A stretch of DNA of 64,000 nucleotides, from contig NZ_LOHZ01000015.1 of the NCBI RefSeq assembly GCF_001601575.1, positions 148,971 through 212,970 on the forward strand. The letters run 5' to 3'. The position numbers were made by a program, and so were the translations under genes. Source of the DNA: Thermovenabulum gondwanense. GTDB lineage: Bacteria; Bacillota; Thermosediminibacteria; Thermosediminibacterales; Thermosediminibacteraceae. Under the pieces are notes generated by a model. That model made no database searches. It was not told the DNA's origin and saw only the letters and a program-made list of their open reading frames with translations. Each line of letters opens with the position of its first letter. The stretch's first letter is position 1. Positions 15,963 to 24,351 of the stretch are shown piece after piece.

Positions 15963-16472
15963 ATGTCACCAATTGCAGGGTACTTATTTATATTTTTTGC
16001 CCGGGTGGCAGACGTTTCCCTCGCTACTATCAGGACCATAATGATTGTAAAAGGTCATAGGTTACAGGCTGCAATCATCGGATTTTTTGAAGTAATTATT
16101 TACATAACTGCATTAACACAGGTGGTAGGAAAGTTAAATAATCCTTTAAATCTGCTTTCCTATGCTTTGGGCTTTGCCACCGGAAATTTTGTGGGCAGTT
16201 TTATTGAAGAAAAATTAGCGTTAGGATACACTACTGTTCAGGTGATAACTCAAAGGTCACGGTTATGTGAAAAAATACGAAACTGCGGATTCGGCGTAAC
16301 AACACTAAATGGTATGGGGAAAGAGGGGATTAGAGAGGTTTTAATGATTTCCACTGCAAGAAAAGACCTGCCCAAATTAATTTCTCTGATCGAGGAAGAA
16401 GACGATACAGCTTTTATAACGGTTCTCGATACCAAATCGGCAAAGGGTGGTTATTTTAAACAGAATAAATAA
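15963..16472 (+). CDS. DUF2179/DUF5698 membrane protein (YebE/UPF0316 type)
   Basis: The 169-residue protein has three N-terminal membrane helices (residues ~5-85, including FARVADVSLATIRTIMIVKG) and a cytoplasmic C-terminal DUF2179 domain (GVTTLNGMGKEGIREVLMIS, then LISLIEEEDDTAFITVLD). This combination defines the UPF0316 family, whose function is not established; the DUF2179 part resembles the C-terminal domain of YitT-type proteins and may bind a nucleotide or other small ligand. Its own consensus promoter overlaps the end of the upstream gene. The ribosome site is AAGGGGGGT. Confidence 0.82.
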   Translation: MSPIAGYLFIFFARVADVSLATIRTIMIVKGHRLQAAIIGFFEVIIYITALTQVVGKLNNPLNLLSYALGFATGNFVGSFIEEKLALGYTTVQVITQRSRLCEKIRNCGFGVTTLNGMGKEGIREVLMISTARKDLPKLISLIEEEDDTAFITVLDTKSAKGGYFKQNK

Positions 16473-16487
16473 ATCATATTTATCCTT

Positions 16488-16523
16488 CTCCAAAATATAT
16501 ATAAAATTAGATATATTTTGGAG
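16488..16523 (+). promoter_or_regulatory. Hairpin overlapping the GerMN gene ribosome site
   Basis: CTCCAAAATATAT (16488-16500) pairs perfectly with ATATATTTTGGAG (16511-16523) around a 10-base loop. The 3' arm enters GGAGGAGG, the Shine-Dalgarno sequence for ATG 16535. Confidence 0.6.
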
Positions 16524-16534
16524 GAGGTAGATTT

Positions 16535-17530
16535 ATGCCTAAAAAACTCATTGCAGGGCTTTTGATTTTCCTTTTGATAGTCAGTTTGACGGGATGCAAT
16601 ATATTAACTTTTTTTAAAAAGGAAGATAGCAATAAAGAGGAAGCAATCCAGGGGAAGAGTGAGGACTTAAGGAAAACCGTATTATACTATGTCAACGAGA
16701 ATAACTTACTGGTTCCCGTTACCAAAAGTATTCCAAGGGTAGAGGGCATAGCCAAAGCTGCAATTGAAAATCTTATTGACAGAGAAGAAATAAGGATGCA
16801 GCTTTCCGGTAAGGGGTTAAAACCCACTCTGCCTGAAAATACGAGGATCCTGGGGATGACCATAAAAGACGGTGTGGCAAGGGTGGATTTCAGTAAAGAA
16901 TTTTTAAATTTCAAGGATAAGATGGGAGAGAAAATTGCCTTACTTTCTCTGGTTTATACCCTGACCGAATTTCCCACAATAAATAAAGTGGAATTAATGG
17001 TGGAAGGGAAAAGTATAAAGAAGAGTACATTTGGAACAAAATTAGATGCTCCGCTTCAAAGAGAAAATATTAATCTTGAATCGGAAGGGCAAAATATAAA
17101 TAACATGCAAAAAGTTACCCTGTATTTTAGAGGAACAAATAAAGAAGGCACCTTTAGTTACTTCGTCCCGGTAACAAGGTATGTAAAAAATTCAAATGAT
17201 TTATTAAAGACAGCTCTTCAAGAATTGATAAAAGGCCCAAAACCTGAAATGGGGTTATCATCGGTTATACCAAGGGATACAAAGGTTTTGAGCGTTGAAA
17301 AGAAAGACAGCGAAGTTATAGCGAATTTTTCTAAGGAACTTGAAAATTTCGGAGGGGGATTGGAAAACGAACAAGCGGTGGTTAATTCCATAGTATTGAC
17401 CCTTACTTCCTTTAAAGGGGTGGATAGAGTCACAATCCAGGTAGAGGGAGAGAAAACGGTGCTTTCAGAAGGCACGGTTTTGGACACTCCCATATTAAAA
17501 CCGCTTTATGTAAATCCAGAAAGCATATAA
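16535..17530 (+). CDS. GerMN domain lipoprotein
   Basis: The 331-residue protein has a lipoprotein signal (LLIFLLIVSLTGCNIL; lipobox LTGC) and two tandem GerMN (sporulation/spore germination) domains: residues ~50-165 (TVLYYVNENNLLVPVTKSIP) and ~185-320 (VTLYFRGTNKEGTFSYFVPV). Each repeat carries a GVARVDFSKEF or EVIANFSKEL strand. B. subtilis GerM, with the same architecture, is needed for engulfment and germination as part of the forespore channel complex. It precedes rph, as gerM does in Bacillus, which strengthens the call. Confidence 0.87.
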   Translation: MPKKLIAGLLIFLLIVSLTGCNILTFFKKEDSNKEEAIQGKSEDLRKTVLYYVNENNLLVPVTKSIPRVEGIAKAAIENLIDREEIRMQLSGKGLKPTLPENTRILGMTIKDGVARVDFSKEFLNFKDKMGEKIALLSLVYTLTEFPTINKVELMVEGKSIKKSTFGTKLDAPLQRENINLESEGQNINNMQKVTLYFRGTNKEGTFSYFVPVTRYVKNSNDLLKTALQELIKGPKPEMGLSSVIPRDTKVLSVEKKDSEVIANFSKELENFGGGLENEQAVVNSIVLTLTSFKGVDRVTIQVEGEKTVLSEGTVLDTPILKPLYVNPESI

Positions 17531-17565
17531 AATAATATAATAACCATGAGAAGGGAAGGGTAATA

Positions 17566-18318
17566 TTGGTAAGAACCGATGGCAGAAAGAATAATGAAAT
17601 AAGACCGGTCAAAATTGTTCGTCATTACAACAAATACGCTGAAGGATCTGTTTTGATAGAATGCGGTGATACCAGGGTCATTTGCACTGCTACGGTGGAT
17701 GATAAGGTGCCTCCTTTTTTGCGAGGAAAGGGACAAGGGTGGATTACAGCAGAATATTCGATGCTGCCAAGGGCTACGGAAATTAGAAATGTTAGAGAAA
17801 CCTTGAAGCCCAGTGGAAGAACGATGGAGATCCAGAGGCTAATAGGCAGAGCCCTAAGGTCGGTAGTAAATTTAAACGACTTAGGAGAAAGGACCATCTG
17901 GATTGACTGCGATGTTATTCAAGCGGATGGAGGTACCAGAACTGCCTCAATAACCGGAGCCTTTGTTGCGCTTGTGGATGCTTTGAAACATTTAAAAGAT
18001 AGGAAAATGATAAATTCTATCCCCGTGGATAGTTTTGTAGCTGCAGTAAGTGTAGGAATTGTAGAAGGAGAGAAGCTTTTAGATTTGAAGTTTGATGAAG
18101 ATTCCAGGGCTCAGGTAGATATGAATGTTGTTATGACAGAAAAAGGTCAGTTTGTGGAAATACAGGGGACGGGCGAAGCATTTCCGTTTACCAGAGAAGA
18201 TTTAAACCAACTTTTGGATATGGCAAAAAAAGGAATAGATGAGCTTATATTGGTACAAAAAAATGTGTTAAAAGATCTTTTAAACGAGATAGAAAATAAA
18301 GAGGTTGAAAATAAATGA
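17566..18318 (+). CDS. rph: Ribonuclease PH
   Basis: This 250-residue phosphorolytic exoribonuclease trims the 3' end of tRNA precursors. The whole family sequence is present: [52 protein letters not shown] with the phosphate-binding Arg residues, and [20 protein letters not shown] with the catalytic acidic residues. The gene starts at TTG 17566 behind GGGAAGGG and overlaps rdgB by four bases, the usual rph-rdgB pairing. Confidence 0.96.
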   Translation: MVRTDGRKNNEIRPVKIVRHYNKYAEGSVLIECGDTRVICTATVDDKVPPFLRGKGQGWITAEYSMLPRATEIRNVRETLKPSGRTMEIQRLIGRALRSVVNLNDLGERTIWIDCDVIQADGGTRTASITGAFVALVDALKHLKDRKMINSIPVDSFVAAVSVGIVEGEKLLDLKFDEDSRAQVDMNVVMTEKGQFVEIQGTGEAFPFTREDLNQLLDMAKKGIDELILVQKNVLKDLLNEIENKEVENK

Positions 18319-18908
18319 AGCTTGTAATCGCTACATCGAATAAGGGAAAATTTAAGGAATTTAAAAAAATGCTATCCGATTTGCCTTTGCAATTGCTTTC
18401 TTTAATGGATTTCCCCGGTATTATAATTGATGAGAGGGGAAGCTCCTTCGAAGAAAACGCAATGTTAAAAGCTCTTGAGACCGCCAGAAAGACGGGATTA
18501 CCATCTCTTGGAGACGACTCAGGGCTGGAAGTAGAGGCTCTTAACGGAAGACCGGGTATTTTTACAGCAAGGTATGCTGGAGAAAATGCCACATCGGAGG
18601 AAAATATAAAAAAGCTGCTTTTTGAACTGGAAGGAATACCTTTTGAGAAAAGAATGGCTCAATTTGTGTGCTGTTTATGTTTTGCTTTACCTGATGGCAG
18701 ATGTTTTACGGAAAAAGGAATACTGAAAGGCTATATTACTTTGACCCCTTGCGGCAGCAAAGGATTTGGTTATGATCCTGTTTTTTATGTACCCGAATTA
18801 GGTAAAACCCTGGCTGAACTGGATGAAGAAGAGAAAAATAAAATAAGTCATAGAGGTAATGCTCTTGAGAAATTAAGGGGGCACATACTTTGCGAATTGG
18901 GGTATTAA
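18315..18908 (+). CDS. rdgB: XTP/dITP diphosphatase (RdgB/HAM1)
   Basis: The 197-residue protein begins [18 protein letters not shown], the HAM1 signature, and has [30 protein letters not shown] with the catalytic acidic residues, [15 protein letters not shown] and [11 protein letters not shown]. It hydrolyses non-canonical purine triphosphates such as XTP and ITP to the monophosphate. Translation is coupled to rph by ATGA overlap and to the following phosphoesterase by a 19-base overlap. Confidence 0.95.
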   Translation: MKLVIATSNKGKFKEFKKMLSDLPLQLLSLMDFPGIIIDERGSSFEENAMLKALETARKTGLPSLGDDSGLEVEALNGRPGIFTARYAGENATSEENIKKLLFELEGIPFEKRMAQFVCCLCFALPDGRCFTEKGILKGYITLTPCGSKGFGYDPVFYVPELGKTLAELDEEEKNKISHRGNALEKLRGHILCELGY

Positions 18909-19369
18909 GTGATACTCATGGAAATATTAAATCTATCGAAAAAGCTGTGGATAAACTAAAGGATTCGGATATAATACTTCACGCGGGAGATTTATATCAA
19001 GATGTAGAGTACATAAAAGCAATTTTTGGAAAGGAAGTTATAGGGGTTTTGGGGAACTGCGATTCATATTATACTTCCGAAGGAGAATTCGAGAAAGTTT
19101 TGAAACTGCAAAACAAAAGCATTTTTTTGACTCACGGACATTACTTTCATATTAAAGAAGATCTGGGTATGCTAATAAAAAAGGCAAAAGAATTAAAAGT
19201 AGATGCTGTGGTGTTTGGACATACCCACAAGACGTTAAATATAAAAATTGACGATATTGTTTTTTTAAACCCCGGAAGTCCCGCTTTGCCGAGAGGGGGA
19301 TTTTCTCCTTCCTGCGGTATGTTAGAAATTCAAGGGGAAGAGATTACATCAAAAATTATAGAGATCTAA
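18890..19369 (+). CDS. YfcE/MJ0936-type metallophosphoesterase
   Basis: This 159-residue calcineurin-fold phosphodiesterase shows all metal motifs: [28 protein letters not shown] and VFGHTH, and ends with a NPGSPALPRGG loop. Family members hydrolyse phosphodiesters in vitro; the biological substrate is uncertain. The start is TTG 18890, inside the end of rdgB, with AAGGGGGC 7 bases before it. Position as third gene after rph-rdgB is common in Firmicutes. Confidence 0.9.
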   Translation: MRIGVLSDTHGNIKSIEKAVDKLKDSDIILHAGDLYQDVEYIKAIFGKEVIGVLGNCDSYYTSEGEFEKVLKLQNKSIFLTHGHYFHIKEDLGMLIKKAKELKVDAVVFGHTHKTLNIKIDDIVFLNPGSPALPRGGFSPSCGMLEIQGEEITSKIIEI

Positions 19370-19418
19370 AAATATATCGTCAAAGCTAAAATTTATTTTA
19401 TTGATGGTTTGTAGTATC

Positions 19419-19447
19419 TTGACTCAAAAAAAAAATTATTGTATACT
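19419..19447 (+). promoter_or_regulatory. Promoter of the five-tRNA cluster
   Basis: TTGACT (19419-19424), a 17-base spacer made mainly of A residues and TATACT (19442-19447), 20 bases before tRNA-Pro. Confidence 0.8.
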
Positions 19448-19467
19448 ATACATTGTCCTTAAGGCTT

Positions 19468-19543
19468 CGAGGCATAGCGCAGTTGGTAGCGCACATGGTT
19501 TGGGACCATGGGGTCGGGGGTTCAAGTCCCTCTGCCTCGACCA
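19468..19543 (+). tRNA. tRNA-Pro (anticodon TGG)
   Basis: Acceptor CGAGGCA/TGCCTCG has the C1:G72 pair typical of bacterial tRNA-Pro. The anticodon stem is CATGG/CCATG with loop TTTGGGA, and CCA is encoded. Confidence 0.95.
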
Positions 19544-19550
19544 TAATTAT

Positions 19551-19626
19551 GCGGGAATAGCTCAGTTGGCAGAGCACCAGCCTTCCAAGCTGGGTGTCGC
19601 GGGTTCGATTCCCGTTTCCCGCTCCA
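19551..19626 (+). tRNA. tRNA-Gly (anticodon TCC)
   Basis: Acceptor GCGGGAA/TTCCCGC with discriminator T. Anticodon stem CCAGC/GCTGG with loop CTTCCAA. CCA is encoded. Confidence 0.95.
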
Positions 19627-19636
19627 AATTAATAAT

Positions 19637-19713
19637 GCGCCCGTAGCTCAGCAGGATAGAGCAACGGACTTCTAATCCGTGGGTCAGAGGTTCGAATCCC
19701 CTCGGGCGCGCCA
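19637..19713 (+). tRNA. tRNA-Arg (anticodon TCT)
   Basis: Acceptor GCGCCCG/CGGGCGC with discriminator G. Anticodon stem ACGGA/TCCGT with loop CTTCTAA. CCA is encoded. Confidence 0.95.
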
Positions 19714-19719
19714 TTTTGT

Positions 19720-19797
19720 GGTGGATATAGTTCAGCTGGTCAGAACGCCAGATTGTGGCTCTGGAAGTCGTGGGTTCAAGTCCCACTATCCACCCCA
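19720..19797 (+). tRNA. tRNA-His (anticodon GTG)
   Basis: Acceptor GTGGATA/TATCCAC is extended by G-1 (19720) opposite C73, the histidine identity element. Anticodon loop TTGTGGC. CCA is encoded. Confidence 0.95.
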
Positions 19798-19807
19798 TTT
19801 TAAATAC

Positions 19808-19881
19808 TGGGGCGTAGCCAAGCGGTAAGGCACGGGACTTTGGATCCTGCATCGTAGGTTCGAATCCTGCCGCCCCAGCCA
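19808..19881 (+). tRNA. tRNA-Gln (anticodon TTG)
   Basis: Acceptor TGGGGCG/CGCCCCA, anticodon loop CTTTGGA, encoded CCA. With gatCAB present in the window, this tRNA is probably charged through Glu-tRNA-Gln amidation. Confidence 0.95.
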
Positions 19882-19897
19882 TGTCAGAAAAAATTTT

Positions 19898-19938
19898 AAC
19901 CACCGATCGCTTTATTGCGAAAGGTGGTTTTATTTTTT
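19898..19938 (+). terminator. Terminator of the five-tRNA cluster
   Basis: The stem AACCACC/GGTGGTT encloses an inner TCGC/GCGA helix and runs into a long T-tract. The following ~170 bases to the ROK gene are AT-rich, with no gene seen. Confidence 0.85.
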
Positions 19939-20113
19939 TTAAATGAATTTTTTACGACCTTCATTTAATATTAAACCATTAAAATTTTGTTAAAAGAAAA
20001 AGAGGATTTTAAAAAGTTTTATCGAATATTACAATAGTTAATTAATTAAGTTAAAAAAGTATCTATAATTTATATAAAAATGTCTTCAAATACTGCAATA
20101 AAGGGTGATTACC

Positions 20114-21382
20114 ATGTCAAAAATACCGGGAAATAGTAAATACGTTAAAAAAATAAATAGAATGACAGTTCTGAACATTATTAAACAGCATGAAGTAATT
20201 TCGAGATACGAGCTGGCGGAAAAAACGGGCCTAACACCGCCTGCTATAACCGGGATAATCCGTGAACTGTTAGAAATTGGCCTTGTAAAAGAAGTGGGGC
20301 TGGCAAAATCTCGCGGGGGGCGAAGGCCGGTAAAAATTAAGTTTAATCCGGAAGCGGGGTATGTTCTCGGCATCGAAGTAACACGATTTGAAACTTCCAT
20401 AGGGATTGGAGATTTAAAAAATGTTCCCGGCGAAATTAGTTCGGTTGAAATAGATATGACCGATCCCGAAGAGGGAATTCCCATGCTAATCAACTCCTTA
20501 AAAAGTATTATTGAAAGGGATTTATCCGAAGGGAAAACTTTTTTGGGTATAGGCATTGCTTTCCCGGGACTTTTAAACGTAAAGGAGGGCATAGTGAAAC
20601 GATCGGTAAACTTAGGACCAAAATGGAATAATTTTCCAATAAGAGAAGTTATTGAAAAACAAATTGGTTTGCCTGTATTTGTTGAAAATAACTCTAATGC
20701 TTCAGCTCTTGCAGAAAGGTGGTTTGGGGGGGCGATATCTTACAAAGACCTTGTATATATCAATCTCGGAGAAGGTATTAGTGCAGGCATAATTTTAGAG
20801 GACCGCATTTTACAGGGGTTTCAGGGTCATGCGGGTGAAATAGGACATATGGTGATAATGGAAAATGGCCCGTTATGCAATTGCGGAAATCGAGGTTGTC
20901 TTGAGAGTATATGCGGTATTCCTGCAATATTACGAAGGGTAAATTCCGAGCTTCCCCTTATTAAGAGCGATGATCCGTTAAAGGAAATATGGGAAAAAAA
21001 GGGTAAAGTTGGAACCAATGATATCTTAAATTGTGCAATGATAGAGGGATCCTACGCTCATGATCTTTTAAAGCAAATGGCAAAATACGTTGGCCTTGCA
21101 ATAGCTAATATTGTGAACTTTTATAATCCGGAAACCGTTTTTATTGGCGGCAAGATGTCAAAGGTGGTAGAAATTTTTATGGATGTAATAAAGGAAACGG
21201 TTTATTCTCATGCTTTTCCAGAAATAGCAATTTCCACATCCATAAAAGTATCCTCCTTGGGGAAAAATTCCGGAGTAATCGGAGCCTGTGCACTGGCTTT
21301 AAGAGAACTTTTTAGATCTAATTCGGATATTGTAGATTTTATACAGTCAAAAGGGAAAAAAATCCAAAGTGAAGGAATTTAA
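20114..21382 (+). CDS. ROK family transcriptional regulator
   Basis: The ~422-residue protein has an N-terminal winged helix (residues ~15-75: NIIKQHEVISRYELAEKTGL, TPPAITGIIRELLEIGLV) and a C-terminal ROK sugar-kinase-like domain (GIGIAFPGLLN, VFVENNSNASALAERWFGG, the zinc motif CNCGNRGCLES, and VFIGGKMSK). ROK repressors of the XylR/NagC type respond to sugars or sugar acids. It directly precedes the hexuronate locus on the same strand and is probably its repressor, with a uronate or derivative as inducer (inference). ATG 20114 is preferred over GTG 20105 because AAGGGTGA precedes it. Confidence 0.87.
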   Translation: MSKIPGNSKYVKKINRMTVLNIIKQHEVISRYELAEKTGLTPPAITGIIRELLEIGLVKEVGLAKSRGGRRPVKIKFNPEAGYVLGIEVTRFETSIGIGDLKNVPGEISSVEIDMTDPEEGIPMLINSLKSIIERDLSEGKTFLGIGIAFPGLLNVKEGIVKRSVNLGPKWNNFPIREVIEKQIGLPVFVENNSNASALAERWFGGAISYKDLVYINLGEGISAGIILEDRILQGFQGHAGEIGHMVIMENGPLCNCGNRGCLESICGIPAILRRVNSELPLIKSDDPLKEIWEKKGKVGTNDILNCAMIEGSYAHDLLKQMAKYVGLAIANIVNFYNPETVFIGGKMSKVVEIFMDVIKETVYSHAFPEIAISTSIKVSSLGKNSGVIGACALALRELFRSNSDIVDFIQSKGKKIQSEGI

Positions 21383-21468
21383 GGAGGTGATGAAATAAGT
21401 AATAAATTTTTATTGCGATCATCTTTCTATTTTCTTCACTAAATTAAAATTTAAAGGAGGTTTTGTAA

Positions 21469-22500
21469 ATGTCACGCTTTTTTTCTAAGAAGATTGTTGT
21501 CTTACTTTGCCTCACTTTATTAGTTTTTGTTTTCGCTGGTTGTGGACAAAAAACGGGTAATTCAGCCAATCAACAAACTCAAGAGCAAAATAAGCCTCAA
21601 ATGGTTTTCAGGCTTGCGGAAAACCAACCGGAAGACTATCCCACAACTATCGGAGATAAAGAATTTGCCAGGATAGTCGAAGAGAAAACCAATGGAAGGA
21701 TAAAGATTGAAGTTTATGCCGGTGGACAGCTTGGTGACGAGAAAAGTGTAATTGAAGCAATACAAATGGGTGGAATAGATTTTGCGAGGGTGAATGCACA
21801 GCCCTTATCTGATTTTGCTAAGCCCTTGAGGGTTCTTTCACTTCCATATTTATTTGACAATGAAGAACATCTTTGGAAGGTGTTAGATGGACCAATTGGG
21901 GAGGAAATTTTGGATACGCTTAAAGATGCAAAGATGATAGGTCTTGCCTACTATGATTCGGGAGCCAGGAGTTTTTATAACAGCAAACGAGAAGTAAAAA
22001 CTCCAGCAGATTTAAAAGGTTTAAAAATCAGGGTGCAGCAATCAGAACTTATGATATCTCTTGTAGAAGCTTTAGGCGCTTCCGCAACCCCAATGCCCTA
22101 TGGAGAAGTATACAGTGCATTACAAACGGGAGTAATTGATGGAGCAGAAAATAACTGGCCAAGTTATTATTCCACATCTCATTATGAAGTTGCAAAATAT
22201 TATACATTGGATTATCATACAAGAACTCCTGAGGTTTTAATAGCTTCCAAAGTGGTATGGGATAAATTAAGCGATGAAGATAAAAAGATAATCAAGGAAG
22301 CTGCGAGAGCTTCGGAAGAAGTTCAAAGGAAAGCCTGGAAAGAATACGAGAAAAAGGCTATAGAAGCTGTTAAAGCAAAAGGAAATGTAATAACCGAAGT
22401 AACGGATTTGAAACCCTGGCAGGATGCCGTAAAACCATTGTATGATAAATTTGGCGCTGATTACAAAGATTTGATTGAAAGGATCAAAGCTGCAAAATAA
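21469..22500 (+). CDS. dctP: TRAP transporter substrate-binding protein DctP
   Basis: This 343-residue lipoprotein has signal LLVFVFAGCGQ (lipobox FAGC), then the DctP fold: FRLAENQPEDYPTTIGDKEF, YAGGQLGDEKSVIEAIQMGG, the RVQQSELM strand with the carboxylate-binding Arg, and GEVYSALQTGVIDGAENNW. It captures an organic acid outside the cell for the Na+-driven permease DctQM. Neighbours uxaB and uxaA point to a hexuronate such as galacturonate or tagaturonate. The leader contains an isolated AAGGAGGTGAT at 21381, and a hairpin follows the gene. Confidence 0.92.
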   Translation: MSRFFSKKIVVLLCLTLLVFVFAGCGQKTGNSANQQTQEQNKPQMVFRLAENQPEDYPTTIGDKEFARIVEEKTNGRIKIEVYAGGQLGDEKSVIEAIQMGGIDFARVNAQPLSDFAKPLRVLSLPYLFDNEEHLWKVLDGPIGEEILDTLKDAKMIGLAYYDSGARSFYNSKREVKTPADLKGLKIRVQQSELMISLVEALGASATPMPYGEVYSALQTGVIDGAENNWPSYYSTSHYEVAKYYTLDYHTRTPEVLIASKVVWDKLSDEDKKIIKEAARASEEVQRKAWKEYEKKAIEAVKAKGNVITEVTDLKPWQDAVKPLYDKFGADYKDLIERIKAAK

Positions 22501-22513
22501 GAATTTAAAAAAG

Positions 22514-22535
22514 CGGGAGGGGAATTTCCCTCCCG
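22514..22535 (+). other. Intercistronic hairpin between dctP and dctQ
   Basis: The perfect stem CGGGAGGG/CCCTCCCG around GAATTT lies 13 bases after the dctP stop and has no T-tract. It probably stabilises the dctP mRNA or lowers readthrough, giving more binding protein than permease. Confidence 0.7.
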
Positions 22536-22562
22536 TTCGAGCAAGACAGGGGAGGGGAGTAG

Positions 22563-23042
22563 GTGCTTAAAAAGCTGGATAGGTTTATTAATTATATCAT
22601 TGAGGTATTAAGTATGAGTCTTTTAGTTTTAATGACCGTTATCGTTAGCTGGGTAGTATTTTCCAGGTATTTTCTTCATAAAACCCCTGCATGGGGTGAA
22701 GAAGCTTCGCTGCTCTGTATGGTTTGGTTTGGATTTTTAAGCATGGCTATTGGAGTGAGGGATAATCTTCACTTGAGCATTACGATTTTAGATCAATTTT
22801 TATCGGATAAATTAAAAAACATATTAAATTGGATTGGTAAAATTTTAATTCTTGGTTTTTCTATATTTATGATAAAAGAAGGCATTAGAATGAGCCAGGT
22901 AGCTACAGGCAACTACATGCCCGGTCTTAAAATAAATTCGGCATTTTTATATGCGGTGGTACCCATATCGGGTTTTGCTATTATTTATTACTTAGTCTCA
23001 TCCTTTATTAAAGAAATATATGGAAAGGAGGCCACCCGGTGA
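22563..23042 (+). CDS. dctQ: TRAP transporter small permease DctQ
   Basis: The 159-residue membrane protein has four helices, the normal DctQ topology: LSMSLLVLMTVIVSWVVFSR, the amphipathic WGEEASLLCMVWFGFLSMAIG with the conserved E-E pair, ILGFSIFMIKEGIRMS and YAVVPISGFAIIYY. It partners DctM. It starts at GTG 22563 behind GGGGAGGGGAG and overlaps dctM by four bases. Confidence 0.9.
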   Translation: MLKKLDRFINYIIEVLSMSLLVLMTVIVSWVVFSRYFLHKTPAWGEEASLLCMVWFGFLSMAIGVRDNLHLSITILDQFLSDKLKNILNWIGKILILGFSIFMIKEGIRMSQVATGNYMPGLKINSAFLYAVVPISGFAIIYYLVSSFIKEIYGKEATR

Positions 23043-24331
23043 ACACACCAGCGATAACGTTACTTATTGGAAGCTTTGCTGCCCTGATACTAATAAGAGT
23101 GCCTATAGCTTTTTCTTTGGGAATTTCTGCTGTAATAACTGCAGCATACCTTAACATACCTTTGGCTATGTTAGCACAAGCAATGGTAAGAGGTATTAAT
23201 TCCTTTTCGCTCCTGGCCATACCATTTTTTATTCTTGCAGGAGAAATTATGGGTGAAGGGGGCATATCTCAGAGGCTCATTAACTTTTCAAACGTGATAG
23301 TCGGTAGAATTAGAGGTGGCCTGGCTCTGGTTAATGTGCTGGCGAGTATGTTCTTTGGTGGAATTTCCGGGTCATCGGTAGCCGATACTTCTTCTATTGG
23401 TTCGATATTAATCCCTATGATGAAGAAAAAAGGATATGATGTGGATTACTCCGTGGCGGTAACGATTACTGGATCTACCCAGGGGATTTTGATACCCCCA
23501 AGCCATAATATGATTATATACTCCTTAGTTGCCGGTGGTGTGTCGGTAGGCAGATTGTTTCTTGCTGGAATGATACCGGGTATTGTACTGGGGCTTGCCC
23601 TTATGCTCCTTTCATACATTATCGCGGTTAAAAGAGGGTATCCTGCAGGGGAACCGGTGTCGTTGAGAGATGCATTAGCAGCTACTAAGGATGCGGCTCT
23701 CGGACTTTTTACAGCGGTCATAGTGGTTGGGGGCGTAATCACTGGTTTTTACACAGCAACGGAAGCAGCTGCAGTAGCAGCCGTATATGCGTTTTTTATT
23801 ACATTTTTTGTATACAGAGATATACCTTTAACGAAAATGGGATATATCTTGATGAAAAGTTTGAAAACCCTTGCGATAGTAATGGCTCTAATTGCTACAT
23901 CTAATGCTTTTGGGTGGATGCTGGCTTATTTAAAGGTCCCTGCCCTGGCGACCAAAGCCCTTTTATCAATTTCCAACAATAAATATGTGATTTTATTTAT
24001 AATTAACATTTTATTGCTTTTACTGGGATGTATTATGGATATGGCCCCGTTGATATTGATTACAACACCTATATTACTACCGGTAGCTGTTCAAATCGGA
24101 GTAGATCCGGTGCATTTTGGGATTATAATGATGCTAAATCTTGCAATAGGCCTTTTAACACCGCCTGTGGGGAGTACTTTATTCGTGGGATGTGCTATAG
24201 GGAACATCTCTATTGAAAAATTATCCAGGACTATGGTGCCTTTTTATCTTACAATGATAGCTGTATTAATGCTAATCACTTATATTCCGCAAATAGTAAT
24301 GTTTATGCCAAATCTCCTAATGGGTAAATAA
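23039..24331 (+). CDS. dctM: TRAP transporter large permease DctM
   Basis: This 430-residue DctM/SiaM-type elevator permease has about 11-12 helices. Signature loops are FFGGISGSSVADTSSIGSILIP, TGSTQGILIPPSHNMIIYS and NLAIGLLTPPVGSTLFVGCAIG, which form the sodium and substrate sites. It starts at GTG 23039, coupled to dctQ. It drives uptake of the DctP-bound acid with the sodium gradient. Confidence 0.93.
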   Translation: MNTPAITLLIGSFAALILIRVPIAFSLGISAVITAAYLNIPLAMLAQAMVRGINSFSLLAIPFFILAGEIMGEGGISQRLINFSNVIVGRIRGGLALVNVLASMFFGGISGSSVADTSSIGSILIPMMKKKGYDVDYSVAVTITGSTQGILIPPSHNMIIYSLVAGGVSVGRLFLAGMIPGIVLGLALMLLSYIIAVKRGYPAGEPVSLRDALAATKDAALGLFTAVIVVGGVITGFYTATEAAAVAAVYAFFITFFVYRDIPLTKMGYILMKSLKTLAIVMALIATSNAFGWMLAYLKVPALATKALLSISNNKYVILFIINILLLLLGCIMDMAPLILITTPILLPVAVQIGVDPVHFGIIMMLNLAIGLLTPPVGSTLFVGCAIGNISIEKLSRTMVPFYLTMIAVLMLITYIPQIVMFMPNLLMGK

Positions 24332-24351
24332 ACGTTTAAGAGGGTGATCTT

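Noticed and set aside
19401..19903. Open frames of 81 (+) and 113 (-) codons across the tRNA cluster
   Set aside because: They run through tRNA-Pro, Gly, Arg, His and Gln, whose cloverleaves are complete; no ribosome site or protein-like family is seen.
20086..20592. 168-codon minus-strand frame over the ROK gene
   Set aside because: Antisense to a well-supported regulator; low-complexity Ser/Pro/Ile composition typical of a shadow.
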